From Leptospira brenneri (lineage in GTDB: Bacteria > Spirochaetota > Leptospiria > Leptospirales > Leptospiraceae), in contig NZ_NPDQ01000006.1 in assembly GCF_002812125.1 (NCBI RefSeq), positions 1 through 64,000 on the forward strand: DNA of 64,000 bases, written 5' to 3'. This document shows, piece by piece, positions 10,326-19,927 of this stretch (the stretch's first letter is position 1; each line of letters starts with the position of its first letter). The translations under genes were made by a program, and so were the position numbers. The notes beneath the pieces are model-generated. The model was not told the DNA's origin, made no database searches, and worked only from the letters and a program-made list of their open reading frames with translations.

Positions 10326-11723
10326 GTGTTATTTAATTCTATTTCCTTCCTCTCGCATTTTGTCGTATTCTATTTAATTTATTATTATACGTCAGACCGA
10401 ATCCGAAAGTATTTGCTTTTGGCATTTGGAATTTATTTCTACTCGCAGTGGAACATCAATGCAACGTTTCTATTATTTTTTTCTGTAATTTTCAATTATA
10501 GTTTAGCAAAGTATTTGGTTCAGGTTCCCGGGAAAAACAAAAGAGTTTTATTTGTTTTAGGGATTACTGCTAATCTGATTTATTTAGGAATTTTTAAATA
10601 CTTTGTTTTTGTTTGGGGATTATTCTCTGATTTAAGAATTGGGTTTGGACTTTCTGGCCTTAGTTGGAAACCGGAAATTATTTTACCTATTGGAATTTCC
10701 TTTTATACTTTTCATAACATCAGTTATTTGATTGAAGTTTATGATGAAAAAATTCCTCCTTGCAAAAACTTTTTTACTTTTGCAATTTATGATTTGTTTT
10801 TCCCATTATTGTTGCTTGGACCCATAGAACGACCAGGGAATTTGATTCCGCAAATTGAATCAAAACAATTCATTTCCAAAGAAAATATTTGGAATGGAAT
10901 TTCTTTATTTGTATGGGGTGTGTTCATCAAATCGACAATTGCTGATCCCTTTTCCAGGTATGTCGAGCTTCATGCCGAGAGTTTTGAGACTTTGGAACCA
11001 GGAATTTTATGGATTGTGGCTCCCGTCATCGCGTTTCAAATTTATGCAGATTTTTTTGGGTATTCTCTTTGTGCGATGGGCCTTGCTGAAATGATGGGTT
11101 TTCGGTTGATGAATAATTTCAAAAGACCATTTTTTTCCTCCAATCCTTCTGAGTTTTGGTCCAAATGGCATATTTCCCTTTCTACTTGGTTACGTGATTA
11201 CGTTTATATAAAGTTAGGTGGAAATAGGCATGGGTTCTTACGAGAGAATACAAATCTTATTGTGGTTTGGTTCCTGGCTGGTATTTGGCATGGTGCCGGT
11301 TATGGATTTGTCATTTGGGGATTGTATTTAGGTCTTTGTTTGATTCTCTATCGTATCATGAAACACTATGGGTTAATCAGGTTTGAGAGTCGGCTTCAGT
11401 CCTTTTTTGGAATCATTTTTACTTTTTATAGTTTTTCTTTGGGTTTACTTTTATTTAGAATCCATTCACCTTCTGATACCAAACTGATTTTGGAAAACTT
11501 ATTGTATCCTCCAAAACTTTCTTCCCTTCCGGTAATGATCCTTGTGACTACGATACCATTGTTAGTCTTTGATTTATGGCAAGAGTGGAAAAAAACGGAT
11601 CGTCCTAATTTTTATATTTCTACAAAACCATATTCGTTTCTCCTTATGTTTTTCTTTTTGTTTCTTTGGTTTTCGTTATTCTCTCCATTTGGAAAACAGG
11701 ATTTTTTCTATTTCCAGTTTTAG
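10326..11723 (+). CDS. MBOAT-family membrane O-acyltransferase, AlgI-like
   Basis: Polytopic inner-membrane acyltransferase of the AlgI/DltB (MBOAT) family, 465 residues with about ten membrane segments. Family marks include LPIGISFYTFHNISYLIEVY, FWSKWHISLSTWLRDYVYI and the catalytic His region FLAGIWHGAGYGFVIWGLY. Such enzymes pass acyl groups, usually acetyl, across the membrane to polysaccharides or lipids. GTG start. The next gene is an SGNH-like protein, the normal partner that transfers the group outside the membrane (AlgI/AlgJ logic). The glycan substrate is not deducible from this window. Confidence 0.92.
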   Translation: MLFNSISFLSHFVVFYLIYYYTSDRIRKYLLLAFGIYFYSQWNINATFLLFFSVIFNYSLAKYLVQVPGKNKRVLFVLGITANLIYLGIFKYFVFVWGLFSDLRIGFGLSGLSWKPEIILPIGISFYTFHNISYLIEVYDEKIPPCKNFFTFAIYDLFFPLLLLGPIERPGNLIPQIESKQFISKENIWNGISLFVWGVFIKSTIADPFSRYVELHAESFETLEPGILWIVAPVIAFQIYADFFGYSLCAMGLAEMMGFRLMNNFKRPFFSSNPSEFWSKWHISLSTWLRDYVYIKLGGNRHGFLRENTNLIVVWFLAGIWHGAGYGFVIWGLYLGLCLILYRIMKHYGLIRFESRLQSFFGIIFTFYSFSLGLLLFRIHSPSDTKLILENLLYPPKLSSLPVMILVTTIPLLVFDLWQEWKKTDRPNFYISTKPYSFLLMFFFLFLWFSLFSPFGKQDFFYFQF

Positions 11724-11732
11724 GTGCATTGT

Positions 11733-12782
11733 ATGAAAATTCGTTATTGGATCCTTACCTTTGTTTTTCTTTCTTTATTTATGCATCTTACACTAGGGTG
11801 GTTCATCCCGTTTTGCGAAACTACTTCTTCATATTGGTATTTATCTAAAACTAGAGAAGGAAAAACCTCGGACAAAATTAAGGTTTTGGTATTAGGTGAT
11901 AGTCAAATTGTCAGTGGGGTATCGCCTAAGTTAATTGCTGAAATCGAAGGAATTTCTTTGGACGAAGTATTATACCTTCCGAGACCAAGTGAACAACCAG
12001 AAGGAATTTTATTAAATTCACTTAATTTGATAGGTAAACTTCCCAATCTAAAAAAAATTTATGTAAACCTTTCTCCCTTAAATACAAGTAAGAATTCTAT
12101 TACTGATTCTCATAAACAATTGTATCATTCTTTCGGAACATTTTCCTTGAATGCAATAACAAATCCATTTTTACGGAAGGCATATTTTTCTAATTTAACA
12201 GATATCAGTTGGAAAACTGTTATTACTGTTTTTCCTTATTTTGGAATTAGTTCTAATCTGAATCGTTTGGTTTATGATCGGTCTACTCAAATCGATCTTC
12301 CCAGAAGAAAAGAAGAATATCTTTTTATCAAACAAAGTATGCATAACTTACAGGGATCTTGGGTCTGGAAATCAGTTGGTGAAGATCCAACCTTACAAGA
12401 ATCAGAAGATTTTCCAAATCTAAACACAATGATTCTTTCAGGAAAAAGAGAACTTTCCATTCAATTGTGGTTGGATTGTTTTAAGTTATGGGAAAAACAA
12501 AAATTAGAAGTAGTTTTACTTCGAATTCCCTTTTCTCCCAAAATGGAAAAGGACATTTTGAAAACAAAAGCAAATGTAGTGAGTGATGAGATTTTTAAAA
12601 CTGTTACATCCAATTCTTTTCAAAAGAATGTAGTTATCTTTGATTTTAGGGCTATATTTTTAGAAGAGTATCAGTATTTTGCAGATCTAACCCATCTCAA
12701 CCAAAAAGGAAGAGATGCGTTTTCACTGATTTTGAAAAGATCGTTATTTGATCACACCCGCTCTTCGACCAAGAGCATGTAA
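11733..12782 (+). CDS. SGNH-like, single-membrane-helix protein, AlgJ-like partner of the MBOAT (DUF1574-type)
   Basis: A product of about 349 residues with an N-terminal membrane anchor (first 20 residues) and an extracytoplasmic domain. SGNH-hydrolase landmarks are visible: VLVLGDSQIVSG for block I (Ser in GDSQ) and FADLTHLNQKGRDAF for the Asp-x-x-His block. It therefore probably carries the esterase/acyltransferase triad that completes acyl transfer begun by the upstream MBOAT. ATG at 11733 is preferred to the GTG at 11724 that abuts the MBOAT stop. Leptospira genomes have many such MBOAT/DUF1574 pairs; the family name is from memory. The 3' end overlaps the opposite-strand small gene by 39 bp. 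Confidence 0.78.
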   Translation: MKIRYWILTFVFLSLFMHLTLGWFIPFCETTSSYWYLSKTREGKTSDKIKVLVLGDSQIVSGVSPKLIAEIEGISLDEVLYLPRPSEQPEGILLNSLNLIGKLPNLKKIYVNLSPLNTSKNSITDSHKQLYHSFGTFSLNAITNPFLRKAYFSNLTDISWKTVITVFPYFGISSNLNRLVYDRSTQIDLPRRKEEYLFIKQSMHNLQGSWVWKSVGEDPTLQESEDFPNLNTMILSGKRELSIQLWLDCFKLWEKQKLEVVLLRIPFSPKMEKDILKTKANVVSDEIFKTVTSNSFQKNVVIFDFRAIFLEEYQYFADLTHLNQKGRDAFSLILKRSLFDHTRSSTKSM

Positions 12783-12929
12783 GTTAAGTCCCCAACCAAG
12801 GCCAAAAAATTGTTTTGGTGTTAGGATCTCCTCAGTGCTCGGATCCCAGATATCTTTTACAAACGCCTCTGCTGAGATTTCTGTTGCGTAAGGGATTCCC
12901 CAGAAATTTTTATCTTCTTTGTATGACAT
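12744..12929 (-). CDS. Small DUF5808-like protein
   Basis: A 61-residue protein with a perfect AGGAGG ribosome site 8 bases before its ATG, which argues that it is real despite its size. The second half (IWDPSTEEILTPKQFFGLGW, then LNLHALGRRAG) matches the pattern Asn/Asp-Pro-x-Asp/Glu ... Pro-Lys-x-Phe-Gly-x-Gly-Trp-x-x-Asn that I associate with DUF5808. No membrane segment or signal peptide. Function unknown. It lies just upstream of carA on the complementary strand's reading direction and overlaps the 3' end of the SGNH-like gene by 39 bp. Confidence 0.7.
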   Translation of the reverse strand: MSYKEDKNFWGIPYATEISAEAFVKDIWDPSTEEILTPKQFFGLGWGLNLHALGRRAGVIK

Positions 12930-12956
12930 GAATTTGCCTCCTCATTTGACCTAATT

Positions 12957-14042
12957 TTAGGATTTGGAGGATTCTACCATAGTATAAAATTCTTGGAAAT
13001 GGTAGGCCGAGTCATGGGGACCGGGGCATGCTTCTGGGTGGTATTGAACAGCCATCACAGGAAGGCCAGTGGTTTTGAGACCAGCAACCGTATTGTCAAA
13101 TAGATTGATCCTTGTGATTGGCATCTCACTCGAAGACTCACCTAACACATGGAAGCCATGATTTTGGGATGTGATTTCGATTTTACCAGTTTCTTCATTT
13201 CGAACTGGATGGTTTCCACCACGGTGACCAAACTTTAGTTTTGCTGTTTTTTTACCCAATGCAAGCCCAATGATTTGGTGGCCGAGACAAATTCCAAAAA
13301 GAGGTTTCTTTGCATCCATGATTGCTTTCGCAGAAGCAATGGCATAATCCAGAGGAGCCGGATCTCCGGGACCATTGGAGAGAAAGTAGGCATCGAATCC
13401 ATCTTTTAGTAGATCTTCAGCTTTTGTTTTTGCAGGAAAAACATGAACATTGAATCCAGCAGAATCGAGAAGTTTGAGTATATTTCTTTTGATTCCAAAA
13501 TCATAAACAGCAAGTTTAAACTTACTAGGTGAATGTGCTCCAAACAAATATGGTTTTTCACAGGTCACCACTTGGGCAAGGTCTTGACCTTCCATAGAAG
13601 GTGCATTTTTTACTGCCTCTAAAAAAGAATCTTCATAAGTTTCGCTGATAAAAATTCCGCAAGACATTGCTCCAGAGTTTCGAATAATGCGTGTTAGTTT
13701 ACGTGTATCAATCCCTTCAATTGCAGGGACTCCAAATCGAACGAGAAACTCACTCAGAGTTTCTTTGGATTGGAAATTGGAAGGTCGTTTTACATATTCT
13801 TTGACAATGAGTCCAGAAGCCTGGATCCGATCGGATTCCATATCGTCGGGATTTATCCCATAGTTTCCAATCATAGGATAAGTGAGGGTCACGAGTTGGC
13901 CTTTGTAGGAGGGGTCAGTGATGATTTCCTGATATCCCGCCATAGAGGTATTGAAGACTACCTCGCCGATCGAATTCTTATTTGCACCGAAGGATCGGCC
14001 CTTCATGACCGTTCCGTTTGCTAAAACCAAAAAAGCCTGCAT
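12957..14042 (-). CDS. carA: Carbamoyl-phosphate synthase small (glutaminase) subunit
   Basis: Hydrolyses glutamine and channels ammonia to CarB for carbamoyl phosphate, feeding pyrimidine and arginine synthesis. The N-terminal small-chain domain ([17 protein letters not shown], then [15 protein letters not shown]) is followed by a class I glutamine amidotransferase domain with the nucleophile Cys in FGICLGHQI and the His/Glu pair in [14 protein letters not shown]. The frame is open to 14081, but the family start fits MQAFLVL at 14042. carB is not in the window. The gene is followed downstream by the DUF5808-like gene after 27 bp. Confidence 0.95.
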   Translation of the reverse strand: MQAFLVLANGTVMKGRSFGANKNSIGEVVFNTSMAGYQEIITDPSYKGQLVTLTYPMIGNYGINPDDMESDRIQASGLIVKEYVKRPSNFQSKETLSEFLVRFGVPAIEGIDTRKLTRIIRNSGAMSCGIFISETYEDSFLEAVKNAPSMEGQDLAQVVTCEKPYLFGAHSPSKFKLAVYDFGIKRNILKLLDSAGFNVHVFPAKTKAEDLLKDGFDAYFLSNGPGDPAPLDYAIASAKAIMDAKKPLFGICLGHQIIGLALGKKTAKLKFGHRGGNHPVRNEETGKIEITSQNHGFHVLGESSSEMPITRINLFDNTVAGLKTTGLPVMAVQYHPEACPGPHDSAYHFQEFYTMVESSKS

Positions 14043-14088
14043 CAAATCCATTCCAAAGAATTGAGTCCTAATGACGAACAAAAATTCA

Positions 14089-14658
14089 TTAGTCTTTGGT
14101 GTAATAACGTTTTATCCGATCGTAACGGTAATCTCCATTGATTTCCACGGTTTGCATTTGGGAGAGTGATTCAGCCATTTCTTTGGCGAGAGCCGGCTCA
14201 ATGGTCAAATAAGAACGTTTCCCACGGACCAGGTAGACAATCTGACCGGTTTCCCCATCGGCTTCGACCACCTGCCCTTGGATCCTTTTGGACTGAGAAG
14301 CAGGTGAATTGATAGAAACTTGGTATTTTTGAAAGATATGGGGACGGCCTACGCAAACCCAAACATCCGAAGTTGGTGAAATCTGTGTGGCCTTTCCTTC
14401 GACATGACGTTTTTCTGGGGACTGGTTGCCGAGAGCAAGGCGCATGGTATCTGCATCACAGAAGATGGTTTTCTCTCGGAGATTCGTACTATCCAAATAG
14501 CGAAACTGAGGCTCTGTTCCTTGTGCCTCCCAATGCACCAATTCGCCCGAAAAACGAATCACCTTCCTTTCCTTGGCAAGGAGATCGGTGGAAAACAGAA
14601 CAAAAAGCAAGAATAATCTGCAAATAAGGAAAACTTGCTTAGACGGCGTTAGACTCAT
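14089..14658 (-). CDS. Exported protein of unknown function
   Basis: A protein of about 189 residues with a hydrophobic signal sequence ([17 protein letters not shown]) and a mature part with no family I can name. It has a beta-rich look, two Cys (in TIFCDADT and VWVCVGRP) and a Lys/Arg/Tyr-rich end. The pattern '[16 protein letters not shown] ... VEGKATQ ... [12 protein letters not shown]' loosely recalls LptA/OstA-like envelope proteins that bind lipid in a beta-jellyroll, but this is only a suggestion. ATG at 14658 is chosen over GTG at 14679. It lies 8 bp upstream of the extended carA frame and is probably co-transcribed with carA. Confidence 0.6.
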   Translation of the reverse strand: MSLTPSKQVFLICRLFLLFVLFSTDLLAKERKVIRFSGELVHWEAQGTEPQFRYLDSTNLREKTIFCDADTMRLALGNQSPEKRHVEGKATQISPTSDVWVCVGRPHIFQKYQVSINSPASQSKRIQGQVVEADGETGQIVYLVRGKRSYLTIEPALAKEMAESLSQMQTVEINGDYRYDRIKRYYTKD

Positions 14659-14707
14659 TCGAATTACCACATTTAACACAATTTTCGTTTAGATTTAACA
14701 ATTTTAT

Positions 14708-14736
14708 TTGACAAATCCTAGAAGAACGACTAGTTT
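14708..14736 (+). promoter_or_regulatory. Candidate promoter for the porin gene
   Basis: TTGACA at 14708-14713, a 17-bp spacer, and TAGTTT at 14731-14736 lie about 100 bp before the porin start. The -35 is perfect and the -10 weak. The position in the 175-bp divergent gap supports it; no start site is known. Confidence 0.35.
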
Positions 14737-14833
14737 CATTGCAATTGTCGGTATGAATGGCTGCTCACTTGCATTCGTTTGACCACAGGTACGAAAAAAA
14801 TTCAGGAAACAACTCACTAAGGAGTAATCATCA

Positions 14834-15760
14834 ATGCTGAAATCTCTACGTTTTGGAATGCTGGGGTTCTTACTTTTGTGCTTAGCTGGAAGCTTAAGCG
14901 CACAATCGGGTCCTCGTTCTTATTTTATGGTCGGTCTTGGTATGCAATTCGACCTGGCACAACTTGGTGGAACCATCACAAAAGATGGTCTCGATTCAGG
15001 TCAACCTAGATTAACTGCTTCAGGCCAACCTTACGGAACTCCGCAAAAAGCAATTTATGCTGAAAACACATTGATCAGCTTAAAGAGAACCACTGGTGGT
15101 GCTGTTGGTGCAAAAACTAACGGAGCTATGGTGGGTGGTAACATCAACGTAGGTTACGAAAAAGAAGGAATCTTTGGAATCAATAGCCTTTTTTGGAGAG
15201 TCAACGTAAACTACACTACTAAAATCTCAGGTGGTGATACCTCTTCAACAATTATGGGTTACAAATGGTTAGACCAAGAGTGGCACTATACTGCTTGGAC
15301 AGTTCCTACTTACCTAGGGATCAAACTTTACAATGCGGCTAATGACACTGCGGTTTACGTTGGTGCTGGTGTGAACTACTACCAAGGATGGTGGGGAGTT
15401 TCTGGAACAATCAATAACCCTGCTCTTCAAAGTTTCACTGCAGGAATGGGCCGTGATGGAGCTCCATTGTTAGGTGCTGGTGGTGGATCACTTCTTGGTG
15501 ATGCTCCAAACCCAGGGATTCATAAAGAAAACGTACGTTTTGGTGCAAGCGGGATCGGTTTGAACTGGCTCGTGGGTGCTCAAACAAAAATCACTGACAA
15601 AGGTCACCTTTTCTTCGAATTGGAAACTATCCTTTCTGCAGGAATGGGAGTTGGTGGAGTTCAATCAATCGGTGGAGCTTCTGCTCTTGCACCTTGGGTA
15701 GCTTACCCAGTGGTAATCGGTGGACAAACTTACCGCGTAGGTTACAAAATCGAGATTTAA
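14834..15760 (+). CDS. ompL1: Outer-membrane porin of the OmpL1 family
   Basis: A 308-residue beta-barrel protein with a clear signal peptide (hydrophobic stretch ending SLSAQ at about residue 24). Right after it comes the segment I recognise from leptospiral OmpL1: a VGLGMQFDLAQLGGTITKDG-type opening. The rest alternates short amphipathic strands with Gly/Asn-rich loops and ends in a strand (YRVGYKIEI) suited to BAM recognition. AAGGAG lies 9 bases before the ATG. The gene is monocistronic: its own candidate promoter precedes it and a strong terminator follows. Described OmpL1 proteins are close to this length, with loop differences. Confidence 0.8.
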   Translation: MLKSLRFGMLGFLLLCLAGSLSAQSGPRSYFMVGLGMQFDLAQLGGTITKDGLDSGQPRLTASGQPYGTPQKAIYAENTLISLKRTTGGAVGAKTNGAMVGGNINVGYEKEGIFGINSLFWRVNVNYTTKISGGDTSSTIMGYKWLDQEWHYTAWTVPTYLGIKLYNAANDTAVYVGAGVNYYQGWWGVSGTINNPALQSFTAGMGRDGAPLLGAGGGSLLGDAPNPGIHKENVRFGASGIGLNWLVGAQTKITDKGHLFFELETILSAGMGVGGVQSIGGASALAPWVAYPVVIGGQTYRVGYKIEI

Positions 15761-15785
15761 TCAAGTTTCTAACTTGAGAAAATCA

Positions 15786-15820
15786 AAAGCCGGTGTTGGA
15801 TTCCAACCCCGGCTTTTTTT
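15786..15820 (+). terminator. Intrinsic terminator after the porin gene
   Basis: AAGCCGG pairs with CCGGCTT and an inner GTTGGA/TCCAAC extends the stem; seven T follow directly. It lies 26 bp past the porin stop and separates it from the convergent phhB. Confidence 0.88.
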
Positions 15821-15887
15821 ATGCTTTGTTGGTCCGAGAAATCGAATTTGGTTTGAAGAGACCAAAAGAATGATCAGGTGTCGGAAC

Positions 15888-16184
15888 TCAATTCATCAGG
15901 TTTGTTATTAGTTCTTTGTCTTTTGTTGTGAGTGAATTTGTTTCATGGGTAAATACTTTGAGTTTCACCTGATTATAAACATTCCATATTTCAGCATGGT
16001 GGTCCAATGCTTCTGATACCAGTGCCAGTTTCGTGATAAAACTAAATGCAGTTTTAAAATCGGAAAACTCTTTCTCAAATCGGAAAAAGGAAATCCCGTC
16101 CTCTGCATCCAATTTCCAGTCTTTGTAGGCATTTAGAAGTAATTCAATTTCCTGATTGGTAAGATCTGTTGGAGTTTCTCTCAT
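15888..16184 (-). CDS. phhB: Pterin-4a-carbinolamine dehydratase (PhhB/DCoH family)
   Basis: A 98-residue protein that dehydrates 4a-hydroxytetrahydropterin to the quinonoid dihydropterin. The active-site signature is recognisable as DHHAEIWNVYNQVKLKVFTH (two adjacent His, later His, then SLTTKD). The length is right. No phenylalanine hydroxylase is in the window, so its substrate source here is unknown; in bacteria without hydroxylase such proteins are linked to molybdopterin or folate metabolism. Start overlaps the stop of the upstream EamA gene by 4 bp. Confidence 0.9.
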   Translation of the reverse strand: MRETPTDLTNQEIELLLNAYKDWKLDAEDGISFFRFEKEFSDFKTAFSFITKLALVSEALDHHAEIWNVYNQVKLKVFTHETNSLTTKDKELITNLMN

Positions 16185-17068
16185 TGTTTTACCTTTCTTT
16201 TGTGAAACACAATTAAATATAATCCGAGAAGGATAAAACCTGCACCAAATATTTTTTTCTGATCGAATGGTTCCTGCATAAAGAAAATCCCAACAAACAT
16301 TAAAAAGATGGGTTCTATGAGTAATGTGGCATTCAGTTTACTAATTGGTAAATAGTTGTGTGCTTCAAAATAAAATGCCCTACCTAAAAAATACCCTAGG
16401 AGTGAAAATAACCCGAGAACAAAAATGATAAAAAAGTCAGGGATATGGAAACTTCCAATGAAAAGAGAGTATAAAAAGAAAAATACAGTTAAAAGGAAAA
16501 GTCGTAAATAAGCATACTCAAGCCCCAAAATTTCAGGAATGTATTTTTTGATCATATAACTTTGGATCGCAAAAAGAAAAGCACTGACTAAGATTAAAAA
16601 TGCAGAAAACAGTTGAATCTGTCCCTGTAAGGTGGAAATCATATAGATTCCTAAAATAGCAATGACGATCCCTAAAATTTCTCTTTTCTTAAGCGTTTCG
16701 CCAAGAAAAAAAACTCCCAGTAATACATTGTAAAGGACTGTTGTTTTGATAAGGATAGCAGCTGGGCCTAAATCCGTTTGTTTTAGGGCAAAATAATATA
16801 AAACAATCCCAATGGCGTTGGATATGGTTCCGAGAGTTAAGATGAGTCCGTCTCTTCTTATGGTTGTGATGACTTTTGTTTGTCTTTTTTTTGAAAACAA
16901 AAAGTAGGGTGTTACCATCAAAAAAGCAAACCCAACTCCAAATAAAGCTGCGATCTCTGGTTCTGTGTTGTAGTTACGAAAAATTTCTTTGAATCCAATG
17001 ACTTCTAAAGCAAAGAATACTCCCGTTAGAAATACAAAGAAATATCCTTTTTTTTCATTACCAGTCAA
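16181..17068 (-). CDS. EamA/DMT-family membrane transporter
   Basis: A 295-residue polytopic protein with about ten membrane helices in two EamA repeats (first half ending near [20 protein letters not shown], second near [21 protein letters not shown]). It exports or imports small metabolites; the substrate cannot be told from sequence. It overlaps the end of ung by 11 bp and phhB by 4 bp, forming one minus-strand operon from 18921 to 15888. Confidence 0.88.
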   Translation of the reverse strand: MTGNEKKGYFFVFLTGVFFALEVIGFKEIFRNYNTEPEIAALFGVGFAFLMVTPYFLFSKKRQTKVITTIRRDGLILTLGTISNAIGIVLYYFALKQTDLGPAAILIKTTVLYNVLLGVFFLGETLKKREILGIVIAILGIYMISTLQGQIQLFSAFLILVSAFLFAIQSYMIKKYIPEILGLEYAYLRLFLLTVFFFLYSLFIGSFHIPDFFIIFVLGLFSLLGYFLGRAFYFEAHNYLPISKLNATLLIEPIFLMFVGIFFMQEPFDQKKIFGAGFILLGLYLIVFHKRKVKQ

Positions 17069-17723
17069 TGGGTTCTTTTCCTTGTGATACTAAGTATTCA
17101 TTCGTTTTTGAAAAATGTTTATTTCCTAAAAACCCTCGATATGCGGAAAGAGGAGAAGGATGGGCTGATTTTAAAATCAAATGTTTGTTTGGTGGGATTA
17201 GAGATTCTTTTTTCCCCGCGAAAGATCCCCATAATAAAAATACCAGATTTGATTTTTCTCTGGCTAAAATTTGGATCGCTGCATCTGTAAACTCTTCCCA
17301 ACCTTTGTTTTGGTGTGATCCCGCTTTGTCTTTTTGGACAGTGAGGGTAGCATTGAGAAGGAGGACACCTTGGTTTGCCCAGCGTGTCAGATTTCCCGAT
17401 TTTGGTATGGGTTTTTGTAAGTCATCATGGATTTCTTTAAATATATTTTGTAAAGAAGGAGGAAAGGGGATTCCTTCGTTTACCGAAAAACAAAGACCAT
17501 GAGCTTGCCTTTCTCCGTGATAAGGGTCTTGGCCAAGAATGACAACTTTCACTTGATCGAAAGGACAAGAATCAAAGGCATTGAAAATGAGTTTTGCTGG
17601 TGGGTAAACGGTTGAAGATTTATAAGCCTCACGAACCCATTCACGCAAATTAGAAAAATAAGGTTTTTCAAATTCATCAGTGAGAACCTCTTTCCAACCA
17701 GGTTCAATTTGAACGTCTTTCAA
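17058..17723 (-). CDS. ung: Uracil-DNA glycosylase, family 1
   Basis: Removes uracil from DNA, starting base-excision repair. All family motifs are present: the catalytic water-activating [19 protein letters not shown], the uracil-binding LLLNATLTV, the LLWG strand and the DNA-intercalating [13 protein letters not shown]. The open frame extends to 17780, but the convincing start is TTG at 17723: it is preceded by GGAGGG with a 5-base gap and gives the family-typical [14 protein letters not shown] opening (221 residues). The start lies 20 bp inside the preceding methyltransferase gene. Confidence 0.95.
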   Translation of the reverse strand: MKDVQIEPGWKEVLTDEFEKPYFSNLREWVREAYKSSTVYPPAKLIFNAFDSCPFDQVKVVILGQDPYHGERQAHGLCFSVNEGIPFPPSLQNIFKEIHDDLQKPIPKSGNLTRWANQGVLLLNATLTVQKDKAGSHQNKGWEEFTDAAIQILAREKSNLVFLLWGSFAGKKESLIPPNKHLILKSAHPSPLSAYRGFLGNKHFSKTNEYLVSQGKEPIDW

Positions 17724-18921
17724 TTTTACCCTCCGAATGAAAATATAATACTCGTAAGTCGATTCCGCCATGAGTGACATGGATTGTTTTTTTAGAAAAA
17801 TTTCTAAGTTCTCTCATACAATCACTCCATTTATCTTCCGTGGGACAAAGGACAAATCCAAGTAATTTTGGTTGATTTTTAGTTAGTTTTAAAAGTTCTT
17901 CCAAACGTTTCCCGATTTTGGAATAGAGTTTTTCTTCAGGTCCTGTCTGTTCGTGTTTACGAAGTCCATAAGGCGGGTTTAAAGGTAAAAAGTAATGAGC
18001 TGTTTTTGAATCTGCCTCTGGCAAAACAGGAAAAGTTTTAAAAAAATCAGAGATACTATGATCCCAATGATTTACTGAAATGATAGACTTCCATCGTTTG
18101 AATTCTTCTAACCAATAATTTTCTAGGGCCGGGTCTGTGTCTTGGATAAGAATGGGTGTTGGGTTTGGATGTGTAGATGAAGATAAAATCTCTTGTCGTT
18201 TCTTTTGGAAGTGAGTGATTGATTTTTCTGGAAATAAAACTAGTTTAGAAAACAAAAAATTTCTTGGTAAGGATAAAAGAGAAATTTTCTCCTCTTGTAA
18301 CATCCATTCGGTGGCAAATGTTAAGGTTCCTGCAAATGGAATGTACAAGGCAGAGATATCTTTTTTAGATACAAAAAAAATATCAAAAGTTTGCGAAATC
18401 AAGATTTGACTTAAATCTTCTGGGATCGGTGCACTTGTGGGGAAGTTGGCTTTGATTCCACGTTTGTAACCAGGTTCGCCTAGTAATGAAAGCGAAACGG
18501 TAATCTCATTCTCAAAATAACTAATATGTAAGTTTTCTTTGATTTCATAAAATTTGGTATTGGTATCAGAAAATAAAGGTTTTGCGATAGAAACCGCTTC
18601 CGTTAGAATACGATCCCATTCTTCTTCTCTTACATCAGAAGATTTGTCCCAATCAGTTGTACGACCAATCACCAGACGGATGTCTCTTAGAAAAAGACCA
18701 TGGAACAAAAGATAGGCGATTTGGTGGGAGTTAGTATTTTCCAGTTTGATTTTTTCAGAAAAAACTCGGACATTGGGTTCCGGTTGGTTTGGCAAAGGAA
18801 CAGAACCTAAAACCTCTTTGATTTTTTCGCCCACTTGAGTCGCGGTGCCAGGGGGAAAATAAACCTCCCAGCTGAGAGTGGTTCCGGTTTGTGGTTTTCG
18901 GATTCTAAATTTCCAATTCAT
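17704..18921 (-). CDS. THUMP/RlmL-like class I methyltransferase
   Basis: A 405-residue protein with the layout of RlmL/TrmN-type RNA guanine-N2 methyltransferases: an N-terminal THUMP-like part (residues 1 to about 165) and a Rossmann methyltransferase with a degenerate motif I ([14 protein letters not shown], compare DPMCGSGT) and a good motif [12 protein letters not shown]. The expected Cys-Gly-Ser-Gly of motif I reads Ala-Gly-Thr-Leu, so AdoMet binding may be altered. Likely target rRNA or tRNA; not certain. Start ATG with AAGGAAA ahead. Confidence 0.75.
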   Translation of the reverse strand: MNWKFRIRKPQTGTTLSWEVYFPPGTATQVGEKIKEVLGSVPLPNQPEPNVRVFSEKIKLENTNSHQIAYLLFHGLFLRDIRLVIGRTTDWDKSSDVREEEWDRILTEAVSIAKPLFSDTNTKFYEIKENLHISYFENEITVSLSLLGEPGYKRGIKANFPTSAPIPEDLSQILISQTFDIFFVSKKDISALYIPFAGTLTFATEWMLQEEKISLLSLPRNFLFSKLVLFPEKSITHFQKKRQEILSSSTHPNPTPILIQDTDPALENYWLEEFKRWKSIISVNHWDHSISDFFKTFPVLPEADSKTAHYFLPLNPPYGLRKHEQTGPEEKLYSKIGKRLEELLKLTKNQPKLLGFVLCPTEDKWSDCMRELRNFSKKTIHVTHGGIDLRVLYFHSEGKIERRSN

Positions 18922-18963
18922 CTTTTCCTTGCTCTGAACCTTTCTTTCGAAAAATTGACTTTT

Positions 18964-19878
18964 ATGTCCAGGATCTTCACTCCAGAACTCTTTTTGGTGA
19001 TTGCCGCCATTCTTTGGGGTGGAACCTTTGTGGTCATCAAACTTGCACTGGATTCGGTGCCACCTTTCCTTTTTTTAGCCGTTCGGTTCTGGCTTGCTGG
19101 GATCATCACTTTACTTCTCTATCGCAAAACTTTATTTTCAAAAGCAAACAGAAGATGGGATTATATCATTCCTGCCTTTCTTGTCGCTTTATCAGCTCTT
19201 TTGGGTTATGCCTTCCAAACCATTGGTCTTGTTTATACAACAGCCACTCAGTCTGGGTTCATGACTGGTGCTTATGTGGTATTTGTTCCTCTATTACAAA
19301 TCTTAATCGAAAGAAAATTACCATCACTTAGGACATGGATTGCTGTTCTCATTGTGGTGGTTGGATTATTTTTAATTTCTCAAAATGGTCGCTCTTATGA
19401 TGAAATCATTACATCCATGGAATTTGGATTTGGTGATGGACTCACTCTCATTGGTGCTTTTTTCTTTGCCGTTTACATCATACTCATTGATATTTTTAGT
19501 AAAAAAATTCCTGCACAAATTTTGGTTTCGTTTGAAATCCTTCTAATCGCTATTGTTTCCACAACCTTATTCCCTGTAGAATCGGTTTTTTTAAACCAAT
19601 CAATCTCTATTCAGTTTGATTTAAAATTTTGGATAGGAATCATTTATACATCTGTTTTTGCTACGATATTTACCACTCAAATTCAAACTAGATACCAAAA
19701 GGCTGTCCCTCCAGCGAGGGCCGGCTTACTGTATAGTATGGAGCCTGTGTTTTCATTTTTTCTCGCTTATTTAGTATTAGGTGAGAGGCTTGGTGCTGTT
19801 GGAGCTGTGGGTTCTGCACTTACCCTTTTCGGAATTATATTTTCTGAACTAGGTAAGTGGAACAAAAGAGAAGAGTGA
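18964..19878 (+). CDS. EamA/DMT-family membrane transporter
   Basis: A 304-residue protein with ten predicted membrane helices in two EamA repeats (ELFLVIAAILWGGTFVVIK at the front; ARAGLLYSMEPVFSFFLAYL near the end, the standard motif of the second repeat). Substrate unknown. ATG at 18964 is preferred over upstream in-frame GTGs, which would overlap the divergent methyltransferase start. No close paralogy to the EamA at 16181 is evident beyond the family fold. Confidence 0.88.
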   Translation: MSRIFTPELFLVIAAILWGGTFVVIKLALDSVPPFLFLAVRFWLAGIITLLLYRKTLFSKANRRWDYIIPAFLVALSALLGYAFQTIGLVYTTATQSGFMTGAYVVFVPLLQILIERKLPSLRTWIAVLIVVVGLFLISQNGRSYDEIITSMEFGFGDGLTLIGAFFFAVYIILIDIFSKKIPAQILVSFEILLIAIVSTTLFPVESVFLNQSISIQFDLKFWIGIIYTSVFATIFTTQIQTRYQKAVPPARAGLLYSMEPVFSFFLAYLVLGERLGAVGAVGSALTLFGIIFSELGKWNKREE

Positions 19879-19884
19879 TTGTAG

Positions 19885-19920
19885 TTGTCAGTATTAGAGT
19901 TTTCTCCGTGATACTGACAA
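19885..19920. terminator. Perfect inverted repeat between convergent genes, possible bidirectional terminator
   Basis: TTGTCAGTAT (19885-19894) and ATACTGACAA (19911-19920) are exact inverse complements with a 16-base loop. It fills the gap between the EamA and AI-2E-family genes. T-runs are weak on both sides, so terminator function is plausible rather than clear. Confidence 0.45.
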
Positions 19921-19927
19921 TTTAGGT

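Noticed and set aside
18835..18963. N-terminal extension of the EamA gene to GTG/TTG codons upstream of 18964
   Set aside because: The extra residues are not membrane-like or family-like and would overlap the divergent methyltransferase gene.
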